The notes: generated from the letters alone by a model not told the origin. A stretch of DNA of 64,000 nt from Rhodococcus sp. UNC23MFCrub1.1 (GCF_000686025.1 NZ_JMLQ01000007.1:124001-188000), one strand, 5' to 3'. Positions 8,487 to 18,813 are shown, numbered from the stretch's first letter. Numbers and translations are program-made.

Positions 8487-9892
8487 TACTTCTCCGTGCC
8501 TTCCGGCTGTGCGATCGACCATTCCGGGCCGTTCGGGGTGTCGGTGACCTCCACGCCCGCGCGGGCGAGGCGGTCACGAATACGGTCGGCCGTCGGCCAG
8601 TCCTTGCCTGCCTTGGCGGCGCTGCGCAGCTCGAGGTCGTCCGCGATGAGCAGATCGAGCGCTGCCCGTTCCGCCGACGCGTCGGCGGAGCCGGACGCCC
8701 AGTGCGGATCGAGGGGATCCACGCCGAGGATCGACGTCATGGCGCGGACGGACGACGCGGCCTCGACGGCCTCGTCCAGCTTCCCCGCGGCCAACGCACT
8801 GTTGCCCTCGCGGCGGAGTCCGTGGATCTCGGCGAGCGCCTTGGGCACCGAGAGATCGTCGTCGAGTGCCTCGGCGAACGCGGGCGTCCAGGTACCGATC
8901 GGCACCTCGCCCGCGCGCTCCGCGGTCTTCGTCACGAACGCCTCGATGCTCCGGTACGCCGATGCCGCTTCCTGCAGTGCCTCGGCCGAGTACTCGAGCA
9001 TCGACCGGTAGTGCGCGCTGCCGAGGTAGTAGCGCAGTTCCTGCGGACGCACGGTCTCGAGCATCGTCGGGATCGAGACGACGTTGCCGAGCGACTTCGA
9101 CATCTTCTCGCCGCTCATGGTGACCCAGCCGTTGTGCAGCCAGTACTGCGCGAAACCGTCCCCCGCGGCGCGGGACTGGGCCAGCTCGTTCTCGTGGTGC
9201 GGGAACACCAGATCCAGTCCACCGCAATGGATGTCGAACGCGGACCCGAGGTAGGTCTCCGCCATCGCGGAGCACTCGATGTGCCACCCGGGCCGGCCGG
9301 GTCCCCACGGGGTGGGCCACGACGGCTCGCCGGGCTTGGCCGTCTTCCACAGCGTGAAATCGCGCGGATCGCGCTTGCCCGCACCGACGCTCTCACCCTG
9401 GTGGACGTCGTCGAGCCTGTGCCCGGACAGAGCGCCGTACTCGCCCCAGCTCCGCACGTCGAAGTAGACGTCGCCGGCGGCCGCGTACGCGTGACCCGCG
9501 TCGATCAACCGACCGATCAGCTCGACCATCTGCGTGATGTGACCCGTGGCGCGCGGTTCGGCCGACGGGGGAAGCACACCGAGGGCGTCGTAGGCCGCGG
9601 TGAAGGAGCGCTCGTACGTCGCCGCCCACTCCCACCACGGACGGCCGGCGTCGGCGGCCTTGTTCAGGATCTTGTCGTCTATGTCGGTGACGTTGCGGAC
9701 GAAGGCGACGTCGTAGCCGGCGGCCGTCAGCCACCGCCGAAGGACGTCGAACGCGACGCCGCTGCGCACGTGACCGATGTGGGGATGCCCCTGGACCGTG
9801 GCCCCGCACAGATACACCGAGGCGTGTCCGGGGGCCAGCGGAGTGAACTCACGCACGGCCCTGGTCGCGGTGTCGTAGAAGCGCAGGGTCAC
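8486..9892 (-). CDS. cysS: Cysteinyl-tRNA synthetase
   Basis: A 468-residue class-I aminoacyl-tRNA synthetase that charges tRNA-Cys. It has the HIGH motif as HPHIGH (residues 36-41), zinc-binding residues beginning with the cysteine in [19 protein letters not shown], the second zinc cluster [15 protein letters not shown] and the KMSKS loop [10 protein letters not shown]. The length is normal. It is downstream of ispF (11-base gap) and directly upstream of rlmB. Confidence 0.96.
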   Translation of the reverse strand: MTLRFYDTATRAVREFTPLAPGHASVYLCGATVQGHPHIGHVRSGVAFDVLRRWLTAAGYDVAFVRNVTDIDDKILNKAADAGRPWWEWAATYERSFTAAYDALGVLPPSAEPRATGHITQMVELIGRLIDAGHAYAAAGDVYFDVRSWGEYGALSGHRLDDVHQGESVGAGKRDPRDFTLWKTAKPGEPSWPTPWGPGRPGWHIECSAMAETYLGSAFDIHCGGLDLVFPHHENELAQSRAAGDGFAQYWLHNGWVTMSGEKMSKSLGNVVSIPTMLETVRPQELRYYLGSAHYRSMLEYSAEALQEAASAYRSIEAFVTKTAERAGEVPIGTWTPAFAEALDDDLSVPKALAEIHGLRREGNSALAAGKLDEAVEAASSVRAMTSILGVDPLDPHWASGSADASAERAALDLLIADDLELRSAAKAGKDWPTADRIRDRLARAGVEVTDTPNGPEWSIAQPEGTEK

Positions 9893-9903
9893 GACGGCCG
9901 ATC

Positions 9904-10416
9904 CTACCGGGGATTCGACTCGCCCTGTACCACGCGAGCGTCGTCCGGGACCGCACTCTCCAGCACGAGAGCGGTGGCGATCGCGGCCACACCCTCGCCG
10001 CGGCCGGTCAGGCCGAGCCCGTCGGTCGTGGTGGCCGAGACGGAGACGGGCGCCCCCAGGATGTTCGTGAGCAGTGTCTGCGCCTCCACCCGACGTGGGC
10101 CGACGCGCGGACGATTGCCGATGACCTGGACCGCGGCGTTGCCCACGCGCATCGAGTGCTGCGCGAGCAGTTCACGGACGTGCATGAGCATGGTGGCGCC
10201 GCTGACGCCGTCCCATTCGGGGCGACCCGTGCCGAACACCGAGCCCAGATCTCCCAGACCGGCCGCGGACAGCAGCGCGTCGCAGAGTGCGTGCGCCGCG
10301 ACGTCGCCGTCGGAATGCCCGGCACAGCCGTCGGCGTCCTCGAACAACAGTCCGGCGATCCAGCACTCACGCCCCACCTCGACGGGGTGGACGTCGGAAC
10401 CGATCCCTACGCGCAT
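9904..10416 (-). CDS. ispF: 2-C-methyl-D-erythritol 2,4-cyclodiphosphate synthase
   Basis: A 170-residue enzyme of the MEP isoprenoid pathway. The N-terminus [13 protein letters not shown] carries the first metal ligands (DVH), followed by [26 protein letters not shown] and the C-terminal [24 protein letters not shown] block. The ATG at 10416 gives the exact family N-terminus; the longer open frame upstream is not used. It is ten bases downstream of ispD, the preceding step but one in the pathway. Confidence 0.95.
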   Translation of the reverse strand: MRVGIGSDVHPVEVGRECWIAGLLFEDADGCAGHSDGDVAAHALCDALLSAAGLGDLGSVFGTGRPEWDGVSGATMLMHVRELLAQHSMRVGNAAVQVIGNRPRVGPRRVEAQTLLTNILGAPVSVSATTTDGLGLTGRGEGVAAIATALVLESAVPDDARVVQGESNPR

Positions 10417-10426
10417 GGTCTCCCTC

Positions 10427-11107
10427 TCACGACTGTGTCCGGCGGGCGACGAGTGCGCGAGCCAGGACCAGATCCATCGGGGTGGTGATCTTGAAGGCCT
10501 CGGCGTCGCCGACGACCGTGTGCACGTCGACTCCCAGACGTTCGACCAGGCCGGCGTCGTCGGTGGCCGTCTCGGGAAAGGAATCGTAGGCACGCCTCAG
10601 GGTCACCCCGTCGAATCCCTGCGGCGTCTGCACCGAGCGCAGCGTGGCCCGGTCGACCGTTCCGGTGACCACACCGTCGGCATCGACGGACTTCATCGTG
10701 TCGACGACGGGCAGCACCGGCACCACGGCCGACGCACCGGCGCCGACCGCCTCGACGACGCGAATGATCAGACTCGGCGGCGTCAGGCAGCGCGCGGCGT
10801 CGTGCACGAGCACGATGTCCGCCGCACCGGCCACTGCCAGGCCGGCCCGCACCGAATCGGTGCGCTCGGCTCCGCCGACGACGACGTCGACCGGCAGGAC
10901 GCAGGACTCGACCAGACGAGAGGTCGTGTCCTGCAGAATGTTCGGGACCACCACCACGACACGAGAAAGGGCGCCGGAGGCCGACAGGCCGTCCAGCGCC
11001 CACTCGAGCAGAGTGCGTCCCGCGAGTTCCACGAACGCCTTGGGCATGTTCTCCCCGAGGCGTACGCCCGATCCGGCTGCCGGAACGAGCGCGACGACGT
11101 CCGTCAC
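10427..11107 (-). CDS. ispD: 2-C-methyl-D-erythritol 4-phosphate cytidylyltransferase
   Basis: A 226-residue MEP-pathway nucleotidyltransferase. It starts [16 protein letters not shown] with the glycine-rich CTP loop, then [43 protein letters not shown] and [16 protein letters not shown], ending in [13 protein letters not shown]. The GTG at 11107 is chosen because the family begins there; it lies seven bases after the carD stop, so carD, ispD and ispF form one operon as in mycobacteria. Confidence 0.95.
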   Translation of the reverse strand: MTDVVALVPAAGSGVRLGENMPKAFVELAGRTLLEWALDGLSASGALSRVVVVVPNILQDTTSRLVESCVLPVDVVVGGAERTDSVRAGLAVAGAADIVLVHDAARCLTPPSLIIRVVEAVGAGASAVVPVLPVVDTMKSVDADGVVTGTVDRATLRSVQTPQGFDGVTLRRAYDSFPETATDDAGLVERLGVDVHTVVGDAEAFKITTPMDLVLARALVARRTQS

Positions 11108-11114
11108 ACGCGCG

Positions 11115-11636
<522 letters not shown>

Positions 11637-11702
11637 ACACGCCTCCGATCCGGGGTCGTTCCAACGGTGCAGGTCAGGGGCACAGGGCTGGTGGGGACGC
11701 TC

Positions 11703-11728
11703 TTGACAGGGGGCGGGATACATGTATC
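11703..11728 (+). promoter_or_regulatory. Candidate -35 and palindromic operator in the carD-lpqE gap
   Basis: TTGACA at 11703-11708 is followed by a perfect 12-base palindrome GATACATGTATC at 11717-11728. The 259-base gap between the divergent carD and lpqE starts must hold promoters for both. The palindrome could be a regulator site for lpqE, but no dedicated regulator is encoded nearby. Confidence 0.3.
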
Positions 11729-11862
11729 GAGCAGGCTGTTCGGCCCGCTCCGGCACCGACTGGCGTCACCCGATCCACACGTCCGGACGGCGAACTACTA
11801 CGCTGCGTGGTGGTGGCCGCCCGTCGGCACAACTCTCGATGACGACCAGTGGAGGACGACCA

Positions 11863-12447
11863 GTGACCGCATCTACCGCCCGGATCCGGCCGGCCCGAGT
11901 CGCGACCGGCGTCGCGCTCGCTCTCGGCACGGTGATCAGCCTCTCCGCGTGCAGCGCCGGGCAGATCTCCCAGACGGCGACGCAGGTCGCCGCGGTCAAC
12001 GGTAACGGCGCGGACCAGGGCACCGTCTCCCTGCGCAACGTGCACGTCGCCTACCCCTCCTCCGACGAGTTCGTGCTCGAGCCCGGTGGCCGCGCGGAGC
12101 TGATCTTCACGGCGATCAACACCAGCGAGACCACACCGGACCGCATCACCGGCATCGAGACCGAGGGTGCAGCCGAGGTCGTCGTCACCGGTGCCACCGG
12201 TGGCACCTCCATCGAGATCCCGGCGCAGGCGTCCGTCGCGTCCGGAGTGCCCGCGGACCAGGACCCCACCGCCCCCGAGGGGTCGCAGTCCATCACCGCC
12301 GTGATGGAGGACCTCTCCGAGAACGTGCGCCCCGGACTCACCGTCCCGGTCACCTTCACGTTCCAGCAGGCCGGCGACGTCACCGTCAGCGTGCCCGTCG
12401 ATCCGGGCCCCGTCACCCCGCGCCTCGACGACGAGGCCAACGGCTGA
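11863..12447 (+). CDS. lpqE: LpqE-like lipoprotein
   Basis: A 194-residue secreted lipoprotein. The signal peptide ends in the lipobox LSAC with the lipidated cysteine at residue 30. The mature part is a small beta-rich domain: LRNVHVAYPSSDEFVLEPGGRAELIFTAINTS near the start and VPVTFTFQQAGDVTVSVPV at the end, resembling copper-chaperone-like or immunoglobulin-like folds. GGAGGA at 11851-11856 fixes the GTG start. Its place between carD and radA is that of M. tuberculosis lpqE. The function is unknown. Confidence 0.8.
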   Translation: MTASTARIRPARVATGVALALGTVISLSACSAGQISQTATQVAAVNGNGADQGTVSLRNVHVAYPSSDEFVLEPGGRAELIFTAINTSETTPDRITGIETEGAAEVVVTGATGGTSIEIPAQASVASGVPADQDPTAPEGSQSITAVMEDLSENVRPGLTVPVTFTFQQAGDVTVSVPVDPGPVTPRLDDEANG

Positions 12448-12500
12448 CGGTCCCCCGTCGGCCGAGCATTCCTGTCGGTAGACACCTCTAGTCTTCGCGA

Positions 12501-13922
12501 GTGGCCAAGACTCGTACCAGTTATCGCTGTTCGGCCTGTCAGCACACCGTGGCCAAGTGGGTCGGCCGCTGCCCCGAGTGCGAGACGTGGGGCTCGATGG
12601 ACGAGGTCACCCTCCTCGCCTCCGTGTCGTCCCGCCCGGGTGCGAGCGCCGTTCGGGCGGGCGGCGCGTCGATGATCCCGACGTCGCCGGCACTTCCGCT
12701 CACACAGGTCTCCAGCACGTCCTCCATCGCCCGTCCCACCGGGGTCGACGAGCTCGACCGCGTGCTCGGCGGCGGCATCGTGCCCGGCTCGGTGGTGCTG
12801 CTCGCGGGTGAACCGGGCGTCGGCAAGTCCACCCTCCTGCTCGAGGTGGTCAAGCAGTGGGCCGAGCGCAGCCCGCAGGACATCGCGCTCTACGTCACGG
12901 GTGAGGAGTCGGCGGGGCAGGTGCGTCTGCGCGCCGACCGGACAGGCGCCGTGCACGAGCGCGTGTTCCTCGCCGCAGAGAACGACCTGGCCACCATCTT
13001 CGGCCACGTCGACCAGGTCGCGCCCACTCTCGTCGTCGTCGACTCCGTGCAGACCATGCAGGCGTCCGACGTGGACGGCGTCATCGGCGGCGTCACCCAG
13101 GTCCGTGCCATCACCTCGGCGCTGACGTCCCTCGCCAAGGGCAGCGGCACGGCCGTCATCCTCGTCGGCCACGTCACGAAGGACGGCGCGGTCGCCGGGC
13201 CGCGCTCGCTCGAGCACCTCGTCGACGTCGTCCTGCACTTCGAGGGCGACAAGCACTCCACCCTGCGCATGGTCCGCGGCGTCAAGAACCGCTTCGGCGC
13301 CGCCGACGAGGTGGGCTGCTTCGAACTCCGCGAGGGCGGCATCCACGGCGTCAGCGATCCGTCCGGCCTGTTCCTGCACCACCGCGCCGACTCGGTCCCC
13401 GGCACCGCCGTCACCGTCACGATGGACGGCAAGAGGGCCCTGCTCGCGGAGGTCCAGGCACTCGTCGCGCCGTCGCACATGCCCACGCCCCGCCGGGCCG
13501 TCAGCGGTCTCGACGCCTCCCGGGTGTCGATGATCCTCGCGGTCCTCGAACGTCGCTGCGGCGTGCAGCTCAGCAGCCGGGAGGTCTACGCCGCCACCAT
13601 CGGCGGTATGCGGACCACCGAGCCCGTCGTCGATCTCGCGTTGGCACTCGCGGTCGCCTCCGCGGCCCGTGACACCGCCCTGCCCCCGGGAATGGTGGTA
13701 CTCGGCGAGGTGGGGCTGGCCGGAGAGGTCCGGCGCGTGGTCGGCGTCGACCGGCGCCTCGCCGAGGCCGCGCGGCTGGGGTTCACCTCCGCGATCGTCC
13801 CGTCCGACCAGCGCCGCGGCGTGAAGGACGACACGGCCGGAGATCCACCGGGCATGCGGGTCGTCCGGGTCACCGACGTCGCCGGCGCGATGCAGGGAGC
13901 CTTCGAGCGACGACGGAAGTAG
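12501..13922 (+). CDS. radA: DNA repair protein RadA
   Basis: A 473-residue RecA-like helicase that drives branch migration in recombination repair. It has the N-terminal C4 zinc finger (Cys10, Cys13, Cys24, Cys27), the ATPase core with Walker [10 protein letters not shown] (103-111), the RadA-specific KNRFGA motif (Lys262) and the C-terminal Lon-protease-like domain ([39 protein letters not shown]). The GTG start gives the family N-terminus AKTRTSYRC. It lies upstream of disA, with which it functionally interacts in several bacteria. Confidence 0.95.
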   Translation: MAKTRTSYRCSACQHTVAKWVGRCPECETWGSMDEVTLLASVSSRPGASAVRAGGASMIPTSPALPLTQVSSTSSIARPTGVDELDRVLGGGIVPGSVVLLAGEPGVGKSTLLLEVVKQWAERSPQDIALYVTGEESAGQVRLRADRTGAVHERVFLAAENDLATIFGHVDQVAPTLVVVDSVQTMQASDVDGVIGGVTQVRAITSALTSLAKGSGTAVILVGHVTKDGAVAGPRSLEHLVDVVLHFEGDKHSTLRMVRGVKNRFGAADEVGCFELREGGIHGVSDPSGLFLHHRADSVPGTAVTVTMDGKRALLAEVQALVAPSHMPTPRRAVSGLDASRVSMILAVLERRCGVQLSSREVYAATIGGMRTTEPVVDLALALAVASAARDTALPPGMVVLGEVGLAGEVRRVVGVDRRLAEAARLGFTSAIVPSDQRRGVKDDTAGDPPGMRVVRVTDVAGAMQGAFERRRK

Positions 13923-14016
13923 ACCACTCGACCCGCAGACGGAACGCCGGTGCGGTGAGTACCGGTACCCTGACTCTGCACCACCGGCAACCGGGAACGA
14001 CGTGGGAGGGGGACCA

Positions 14017-15135
14017 GTGACCGACACCGTGACGACTCCGGACATCTCCCTCGGCTTCCCGGTACCCCACTCGTCCCTGCGTGACGCCATCGCCGACCTC
14101 GCCCCGGGCACCACGTTGCGCGACGGTCTCGAGCGCATCCTGCGTGGCCGCACCGGCGGACTGATCGTCCTCGGGTACGACGAACAGGTCGAGAGCATCT
14201 GCGACGGCGGCTTCGACCTCGATGTCGAGTTCGCCCCCACCCGGCTCCGCGAACTGTCCAAGATGGACGGCGCCGTCGTGTTGTCCACCGACGGTTCGCG
14301 CATCGTCCGCGCCAACGTGCAGCTCGTCCCCGACCACACCATCCCCACGGTCGAGTCCGGTACCCGCCACCGCGCCGCCGAGCGCACCGCGATCCACACC
14401 GGCTACCCCGTGGTGTCCGTCAGCCAGTCGATGAGCATCCTCAGCGTCTACGTCGGCGGAACCCGGCACGTCATCGAAGGTTCCGCGACCATCCTCTCCC
14501 GCGCCAACCAGGCCGTGGCCACCCTCGAGCGGTACAAGGCGCGCCTCGACGAGGTCAGCCGCCAACTGTCCGTCACGGAGATCGAGGACTCGGTGACGTT
14601 GCGCGACGCGCTCACCGTCGCGCAGCGCCTCGAGATGGTCCGGCGCGTGTCCGTCGAGATCGAACAGAACGTTCTCGAGCTCGGTATCGACGGACGCCAG
14701 CTCGCCCTGCAGCTCGAAGAACTGGTGGGCGACAACGACTCCGCGCGCCAACTCGTCGTCCGCGACTACCTCGCCGGCACCGACACACCCACCACCGCGG
14801 CCGTCGAACGCTCCCTCGCGGCACTCGACCGGCTCACCGACGTCGACCTGCTCGACCTCACGGTGATCGCTCGTGCCTTCGGCTACCCCGGCACCATCGA
14901 GGCGCTCGACGCACCGATGAGTCCCCGCGGGTACCGGTTGCTCACCCGCGTTCCGCGGCTGCAGTTCACGCAGATTCACCGACTGGTCGGGCACTTCGGC
15001 ACCCTGCAGACACTGCTGGCCGCCACCGCAGCCGACCTGCAGTCCGTCGAGGGCATCGGTGGGCTGTGGGCCCGGCACATCAGAGAAGGCCTGTCCCGCA
15101 TGGCCGAGGCCAGCATCTCGGGGCCCTTCGATTGA
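14017..15135 (+). CDS. disA: Diadenylate cyclase / DNA-integrity scanning protein DisA
   Basis: A 372-residue protein that makes c-di-AMP from two ATP. The N-terminal DAC domain has the catalytic DGA (residues 84-86) and the RHR motif in GTRHRAAER (117-119). A helical linker follows, then a RuvA-like helix-hairpin-helix DNA-binding end ([19 protein letters not shown]). GGAGGGGG at 14005-14012 favours the GTG at 14017 over the in-frame GTG at 14002, which lies before that ribosome site. The stop codon lies in the first unit of a tandem repeat. Confidence 0.95.
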   Translation: MTDTVTTPDISLGFPVPHSSLRDAIADLAPGTTLRDGLERILRGRTGGLIVLGYDEQVESICDGGFDLDVEFAPTRLRELSKMDGAVVLSTDGSRIVRANVQLVPDHTIPTVESGTRHRAAERTAIHTGYPVVSVSQSMSILSVYVGGTRHVIEGSATILSRANQAVATLERYKARLDEVSRQLSVTEIEDSVTLRDALTVAQRLEMVRRVSVEIEQNVLELGIDGRQLALQLEELVGDNDSARQLVVRDYLAGTDTPTTAAVERSLAALDRLTDVDLLDLTVIARAFGYPGTIEALDAPMSPRGYRLLTRVPRLQFTQIHRLVGHFGTLQTLLAATAADLQSVEGIGGLWARHIREGLSRMAEASISGPFD

Positions 15136-15240
15136 TCGGCCGGCCTCCGGCCTTCCCGTTCGACTAATCGGCCGGCCTCCGGCTTTCCCGTTCGACTAAT
15201 CGGCCGGCTCCCGGCCTTCCCGTTCGATTAGTCGGCCGAT
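15135..15240. repeat. 32-bp tandem repeat with hairpins between convergent genes
   Basis: Three 32-base units (15135-15166, 15167-15198, 15199-15230) follow one another with one to four differences each, and a fourth partial unit ends near 15240. Each unit begins ATCGGCCGGC and ends near GTTCGACTA; each of the first two contains GGCCGG-CCT-CCGGCC (or a one-base variant), a 5-6 bp stem with a 3-base loop. The first unit starts in the disA stop codon. The stretch probably serves as a bidirectional transcription barrier between disA and the convergent membrane-protein gene. Confidence 0.75.
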
Positions 15241-15339
15241 CTTCCCGGAGGGGTTTCGTGCTCGCGCTGCGACTGCAGCACCTGCCGGAACGCGGAACTG
15301 CCGCGGGAACCGACCTCGCTGACGCGGAACGGACGTGCG

Positions 15340-16053
15340 CTACGTGATATTGAACGTCTCCGGCGCGCTGCGCAGCTGGCCGAGCTGGCCGACCACGCTG
15401 TATCCGCCGGGGCCCACCGGGTTCCGCGGCGCCGCGCACCCGGGCTCGGAGGTGGTCGCGGACCACTTCACGGCGAACGGCGCCTGCTCACCGGGCTGCA
15501 GCGTGCGGATGTCGGGAGTCGTGGTGGGGAAGCAGTCGACGTTCGACCAGAGTCGCTGCCCCTCCAGCGTGTAGACCAGCACCTGCTGCAGACCCGAACC
15601 CAGATCGCGCTCGCACGCCGAGGTTCCGATGTTGGTGACGACGACGGTGATCGCCGGCTCCTGCCCAGCGGGGTAGGACGGCTGATCGGGCGAGGCCTTC
15701 ACGGCGAGAGACTGATCCGCGCACTGACCGGGAGCGACGGGCGCAGAGGACGTCGTGGCGGACGTGGACGTCGCCGACGACGAGGACGCGGCGTCTCCGC
15801 CCTCGCTGCCACCACCGGAACCTCCTGCCGGAGCGGAGCCTCCGGTCGCGGACGCGTCGGGGCGGTACGTCGTGGCAGCGGACGGTGCGAGCGAGGCGGA
15901 CGCCGCGGTGGACTCGGAATCCTGCGACCCGCCACCGGCGAGCGACACCACCAGCCACACCACGAGTCCGATGACCACCACTGCGCCACCGATCGCGAGC
16001 GCGCGGCGTCGCCAGTAGATCTCGGGAGGCAAGGGTCCGTTCGGCTCGAGCAC
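15340..16053 (-). CDS. Membrane-anchored conserved protein (Rv3587c-like)
   Basis: A 237-residue protein with a short cytoplasmic start (LEPNGPLPPEIYWRRR), one membrane anchor (about residues 20-40), a 70-residue Ser/Ala/Gly-rich spacer and a C-terminal extracytoplasmic domain (AVKASPDQPSYPAGQEPAITVVVTNIG, DCFPTTTPDIRTLQPGEQAPFAVKW) that looks immunoglobulin-like. Three or four cysteines could form disulfides. Its position between disA and the carbonic anhydrase is that of Rv3587c in M. tuberculosis, whose role is unknown. The start is a GTG. Confidence 0.75.
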   Translation of the reverse strand: MLEPNGPLPPEIYWRRRALAIGGAVVVIGLVVWLVVSLAGGGSQDSESTAASASLAPSAATTYRPDASATGGSAPAGGSGGGSEGGDAASSSSATSTSATTSSAPVAPGQCADQSLAVKASPDQPSYPAGQEPAITVVVTNIGTSACERDLGSGLQQVLVYTLEGQRLWSNVDCFPTTTPDIRTLQPGEQAPFAVKWSATTSEPGCAAPRNPVGPGGYSVVGQLGQLRSAPETFNIT

Positions 16054-16095
16054 AGGTCAACCGTATGTGCCGACGCGGTGACCGAGCGGCACCTA

Positions 16096-16788
16096 CTACG
16101 GCGTGTCGCTCGCCGTCGCCGACGAGGTGAGCAGATCACTCGCATCGGTGCGGTCGGTCGACCCCATCTCGACGTGTCCGATGTCGCCCAGCGCGCCCTG
16201 GAACTCCACCTTGCCCTCGGCCAGCTTGTACGTGAGGCCGACGATGGCGAGTTTTCCCGCGGCGACGCGCTTCTCGAGGATCGACGACCGATCGATCAGC
16301 AACTTTCCGGTCTCGAGGACGTGGCGCGCCTCGACGTCGTCGGCGCGCGTGTACCCCAGTCGGTGGGCGTTGAGGACGGACGGCGTGACCCGCTCGACGA
16401 TGTCGCGGATGAAGCCACCGGGGACGGTGCCCTCGTCCAGCGCGTTGATGGTCGCCTTGACGGCACCACAGCTGTCGTGGCCGAGAATGACGATCAGCGG
16501 CGCTTCGAGGACCTCGGCGCCGAACTCCAGGGAACCCAGAACAGCCGAGTCGACGACCTGGCCGGCCGTGCGGACGACGAACATGTCGCCGAGGCCCTGG
16601 TCGAAGATGATCTCGGCTGCCACCCGGGAATCGGAGCACCCGAAGACGATCGCGGTGGGGTGTTGACCGTCGACGAGCGACGCGCGGTGATCCACCCCCT
16701 GGCTGGGATGCTCCGGGCGGCCGTCGACGAAACGGCGATTACCCTCGACGAGTGCGTTCCATGCTGAGCGGGGACTCGAATTAGGCAT
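16096..16788 (-). CDS. Beta-carbonic anhydrase
   Basis: A 230-residue zinc enzyme that interconverts CO2 and bicarbonate. It has the zinc and catalytic set: Cys51-Ser-Asp53-Ser-Arg55 and His104/Cys107 in GHDSCGAV. RTAGQVVDSAVLGSLEFG is also typical. The C-terminal tail (about 20 residues rich in Ser, Thr, Asp) is not conserved in the family. By position it matches M. tuberculosis CanB (Rv3588c). It is divergent from mutY with about 70 bases between starts. Confidence 0.92.
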   Translation of the reverse strand: MPNSSPRSAWNALVEGNRRFVDGRPEHPSQGVDHRASLVDGQHPTAIVFGCSDSRVAAEIIFDQGLGDMFVVRTAGQVVDSAVLGSLEFGAEVLEAPLIVILGHDSCGAVKATINALDEGTVPGGFIRDIVERVTPSVLNAHRLGYTRADDVEARHVLETGKLLIDRSSILEKRVAAGKLAIVGLTYKLAEGKVEFQGALGDIGHVEMGSTDRTDASDLLTSSATASDTP

Positions 16789-16857
16789 GGACTCATTGTT
16801 ACCGAAACATGAGTCACCCGCCGGTGGCGGCCCCGACTTCCGGGAAGGATCACAGAC

Positions 16858-17730
16858 ATGGACAGCGAGGTTCTGGTCTCGTGGTACCGACGCGAGGCCA
16901 GGGATCTGCCGTGGCGCCGTAGCGGTGTCAGCGGGTGGCAGATCCTGATGAGCGAGGTGATGCTGCAGCAGACTCCGGTGGCGCGGGTCGCTCCGATCTG
17001 GGTCGAGTGGGTACAGCGATGGCCGGTGCCGTCCGCCATGGCCGCGTCATCGCGGGCCGACGTCCTGCGGGCCTGGGGCAAGCTCGGCTATCCCCGTCGC
17101 GCCGCACGCCTGCACGACTGCGCCGCCGTCCTCGCCGAGCACCACGGCGACGAGACGCCGTCGGATGTCGAGACGCTGCTGACCCTGCCGGGTGTCGGGG
17201 CGTACACCGCGCGCGCCGTCGCCTGCTTCGCCTACGGGCAGCGGGTCCCCGTCGTCGACACCAACGTGCGGCGCGTCGTCGCCCGTGCGGTCCACGGCCG
17301 CGCCGAGCCCGGAAACCCCAGCACCACAAGAGATCTCGCAGACACCGAGGCCTTGCTACCCGAGGACGTCGCCACCGCGGCCACTCTGTCGGCGGCACTG
17401 ATGGAGCTCGGCGCCGTCATCTGCACCGCACGCAATCCCGCCTGCGCGGACTGCCCGCTCCCGTCATGCGCGTGGGTCGAGGCCGGTCGGCCGGCGCACG
17501 ACGGACCGCCGAGGAAGGTGCAGAAGTTCGCCGGAACCGATCGGCAGGTGCGCGGAAAACTGATGGACGTACTGCGCTCCACGATGGGTCCGGTGGAGAA
17601 GTCCGAGCTCGATCTGGTGTGGACGACCGATCCCGGCCAACGTGACCGTGCCCTGAACTCGCTACTGGTCGACGGGCTCGTCGAGCAGACGTCCGCCGGC
17701 GCCTTCGCGCTCGCCGGGGAGGGCTCGTAG
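16858..17730 (+). CDS. mutY: A/G-specific adenine DNA glycosylase
   Basis: A 290-residue base-excision-repair enzyme that removes A opposite 8-oxoG. It has the catalytic Glu33 in MSEVMLQQT, a helix-hairpin-helix LPGVGAYTARAV, the catalytic aspartate in VPVVDTNVRRV and a [4Fe-4S] cluster set Cys189-X6-Cys196-X2-Cys199-X4-Cys204. The C-terminal NUDIX-like 8-oxoG-reading domain of E. coli MutY is much reduced, as in mycobacteria. The last 69 bases overlap the convergent hydrolase gene. Confidence 0.94.
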   Translation: MDSEVLVSWYRREARDLPWRRSGVSGWQILMSEVMLQQTPVARVAPIWVEWVQRWPVPSAMAASSRADVLRAWGKLGYPRRAARLHDCAAVLAEHHGDETPSDVETLLTLPGVGAYTARAVACFAYGQRVPVVDTNVRRVVARAVHGRAEPGNPSTTRDLADTEALLPEDVATAATLSAALMELGAVICTARNPACADCPLPSCAWVEAGRPAHDGPPRKVQKFAGTDRQVRGKLMDVLRSTMGPVEKSELDLVWTTDPGQRDRALNSLLVDGLVEQTSAGAFALAGEGS

Positions 17731-18450
17731 GAACGACTCGACAGCGCGCCGGTACTCCCCCGGCCGATCGTCGTGCACCAGATGCCCGGCGCCGGCGACC
17801 ACCTCGTACGTCGAGTCGTGATGCAGTGCAGCCATTCTCGCCATCTGACCCGCTGGAGTGACCGTGTGCTCCGCCTCGAGCAGCAGCGCGGGAGCACGCA
17901 CTGCTCGCCACTCGTCCCAGAAGTCGCGTCGTCCCCATTCGTCCGAGATCGCCGCGAACGTGTCCACGTCTCCGTGCAGGTGCAGCCCGTCCGGCGTCCG
18001 CTCGAAGGAGTCGAGGAAGTACTGCCCCGCGACGTCACCGAAGTACGCCAGAACCGCGGCCTCGTCGGGGAACGGCTGGGGCCACGCACGGATGACGGCG
18101 GCCCACCCGTCGGAGGTGCGACCGCGGAAGTCGGGAGCCATGTCCTCGACGACGATCCCGCGCACCCGATCCGGTTCGCGCGCCGCGAGGCACCACGCGT
18201 GGAGCGCGCCCATGGAGTGACCGATCAGGATCACGGACTCGAACGGCGCCAGCGCCTCGCGCAGCTCGTCGACGAACGCCTCCGTGGTGAGGGTCGCCGG
18301 AGCAGCACGCCCGTGTCCCGCCGCCCGGGCGGCGAGGACGTGGCCGTGCTCCCGCAACCAGGGCACCTGCCGCCGCCACGTGTCCGGGCCGCCCATCAGG
18401 CCGTGCAGCAGCACGAGGGGCACTCCGGAGCCGCCGTGGTCGTCCAGCAT
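17662..18450 (-). CDS. Alpha/beta-fold hydrolase
   Basis: A 262-residue cytoplasmic hydrolase. It has the oxyanion HG motif in PLVLLHGLMGGPDTWRRQ, the nucleophile elbow GHSMGALHAW, the acid region LLLEAEHTVTP and the catalytic histidine in GAGHLVHDDRP. The substrate cannot be told from sequence. The gene occupies the position of M. tuberculosis Rv3591c. Its 3' end overlaps mutY by 69 bases, so both proteins must share coding constraint there; the C-terminal residues (EREGAGGRLLDEPVDQ) look non-conserved. Confidence 0.85.
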   Translation of the reverse strand: MLDDHGGSGVPLVLLHGLMGGPDTWRRQVPWLREHGHVLAARAAGHGRAAPATLTTEAFVDELREALAPFESVILIGHSMGALHAWCLAAREPDRVRGIVVEDMAPDFRGRTSDGWAAVIRAWPQPFPDEAAVLAYFGDVAGQYFLDSFERTPDGLHLHGDVDTFAAISDEWGRRDFWDEWRAVRAPALLLEAEHTVTPAGQMARMAALHHDSTYEVVAGAGHLVHDDRPGEYRRAVESFLRALPGEREGAGGRLLDEPVDQ

Positions 18451-18486
18451 CGCTCGACCGTAACCGTCGCAGGTAGCCTCGGCTCC

Positions 18487-18813
18487 ATGCCAGTGGTCAA
18501 GATCAACGCCATCGAGGTGCCCGAGGGCGCCGGCCCCGAACTCGAGAAGCGCTTCGCCGCCCGCGCCGGATCGGTCGACGGCTCACCCGGTTTCCTCGGT
18601 TTCCAGCTGCTCCGCCCGGTCAAGGGCGAGAGCCGCTACTTCGTCGTCACGCAGTGGGAGGACGAGGAGTCGTTCCAGGCCTGGTCGGGTGGACCGGCTC
18701 GCGAGGCCCATTCCGGTGAGCGGGCGAAGCCGGTCGCCTCGGGTGCCTCGTTGCTGGAGTTCGACGTCGTCCTGGACGTTCCGGCCCGTCGAGACGGACC
18801 GGCCGACCGGTAA
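18487..18813 (+). CDS. mhuD: Heme-degrading monooxygenase MhuD
   Basis: A 108-residue ferredoxin-like ABM-domain enzyme that opens heme and frees iron, yielding mycobilin-type products rather than CO and biliverdin in M. tuberculosis. All key residues known for MhuD are in register: Asn7 (PVVKINAIEV), Trp66 and the heme ligand His75. The central SPGFLGFQLLRPVKGE is nearly identical to what I recall of Rv3592. It is divergent from the hydrolase gene and lies upstream of lpqF. The SOUL heme-binding gene lies 12.6 kb to the left and is not in the same unit. Confidence 0.93.
   Translation: MPVVKINAIEVPEGAGPELEKRFAARAGSVDGSPGFLGFQLLRPVKGESRYFVVTQWEDEESFQAWSGGPAREAHSGERAKPVASGASLLEFDVVLDVPARRDGPADR

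Noticed and set aside
12051-14399. A 782-codon minus-strand frame
   Set aside because: Antisense to lpqE, radA and disA, all of which have clear motifs on the other strand.
15135-15240. CRISPR-like array
   Set aside because: The 32-base units are directly adjacent with no variable spacers, and no cas gene is present.
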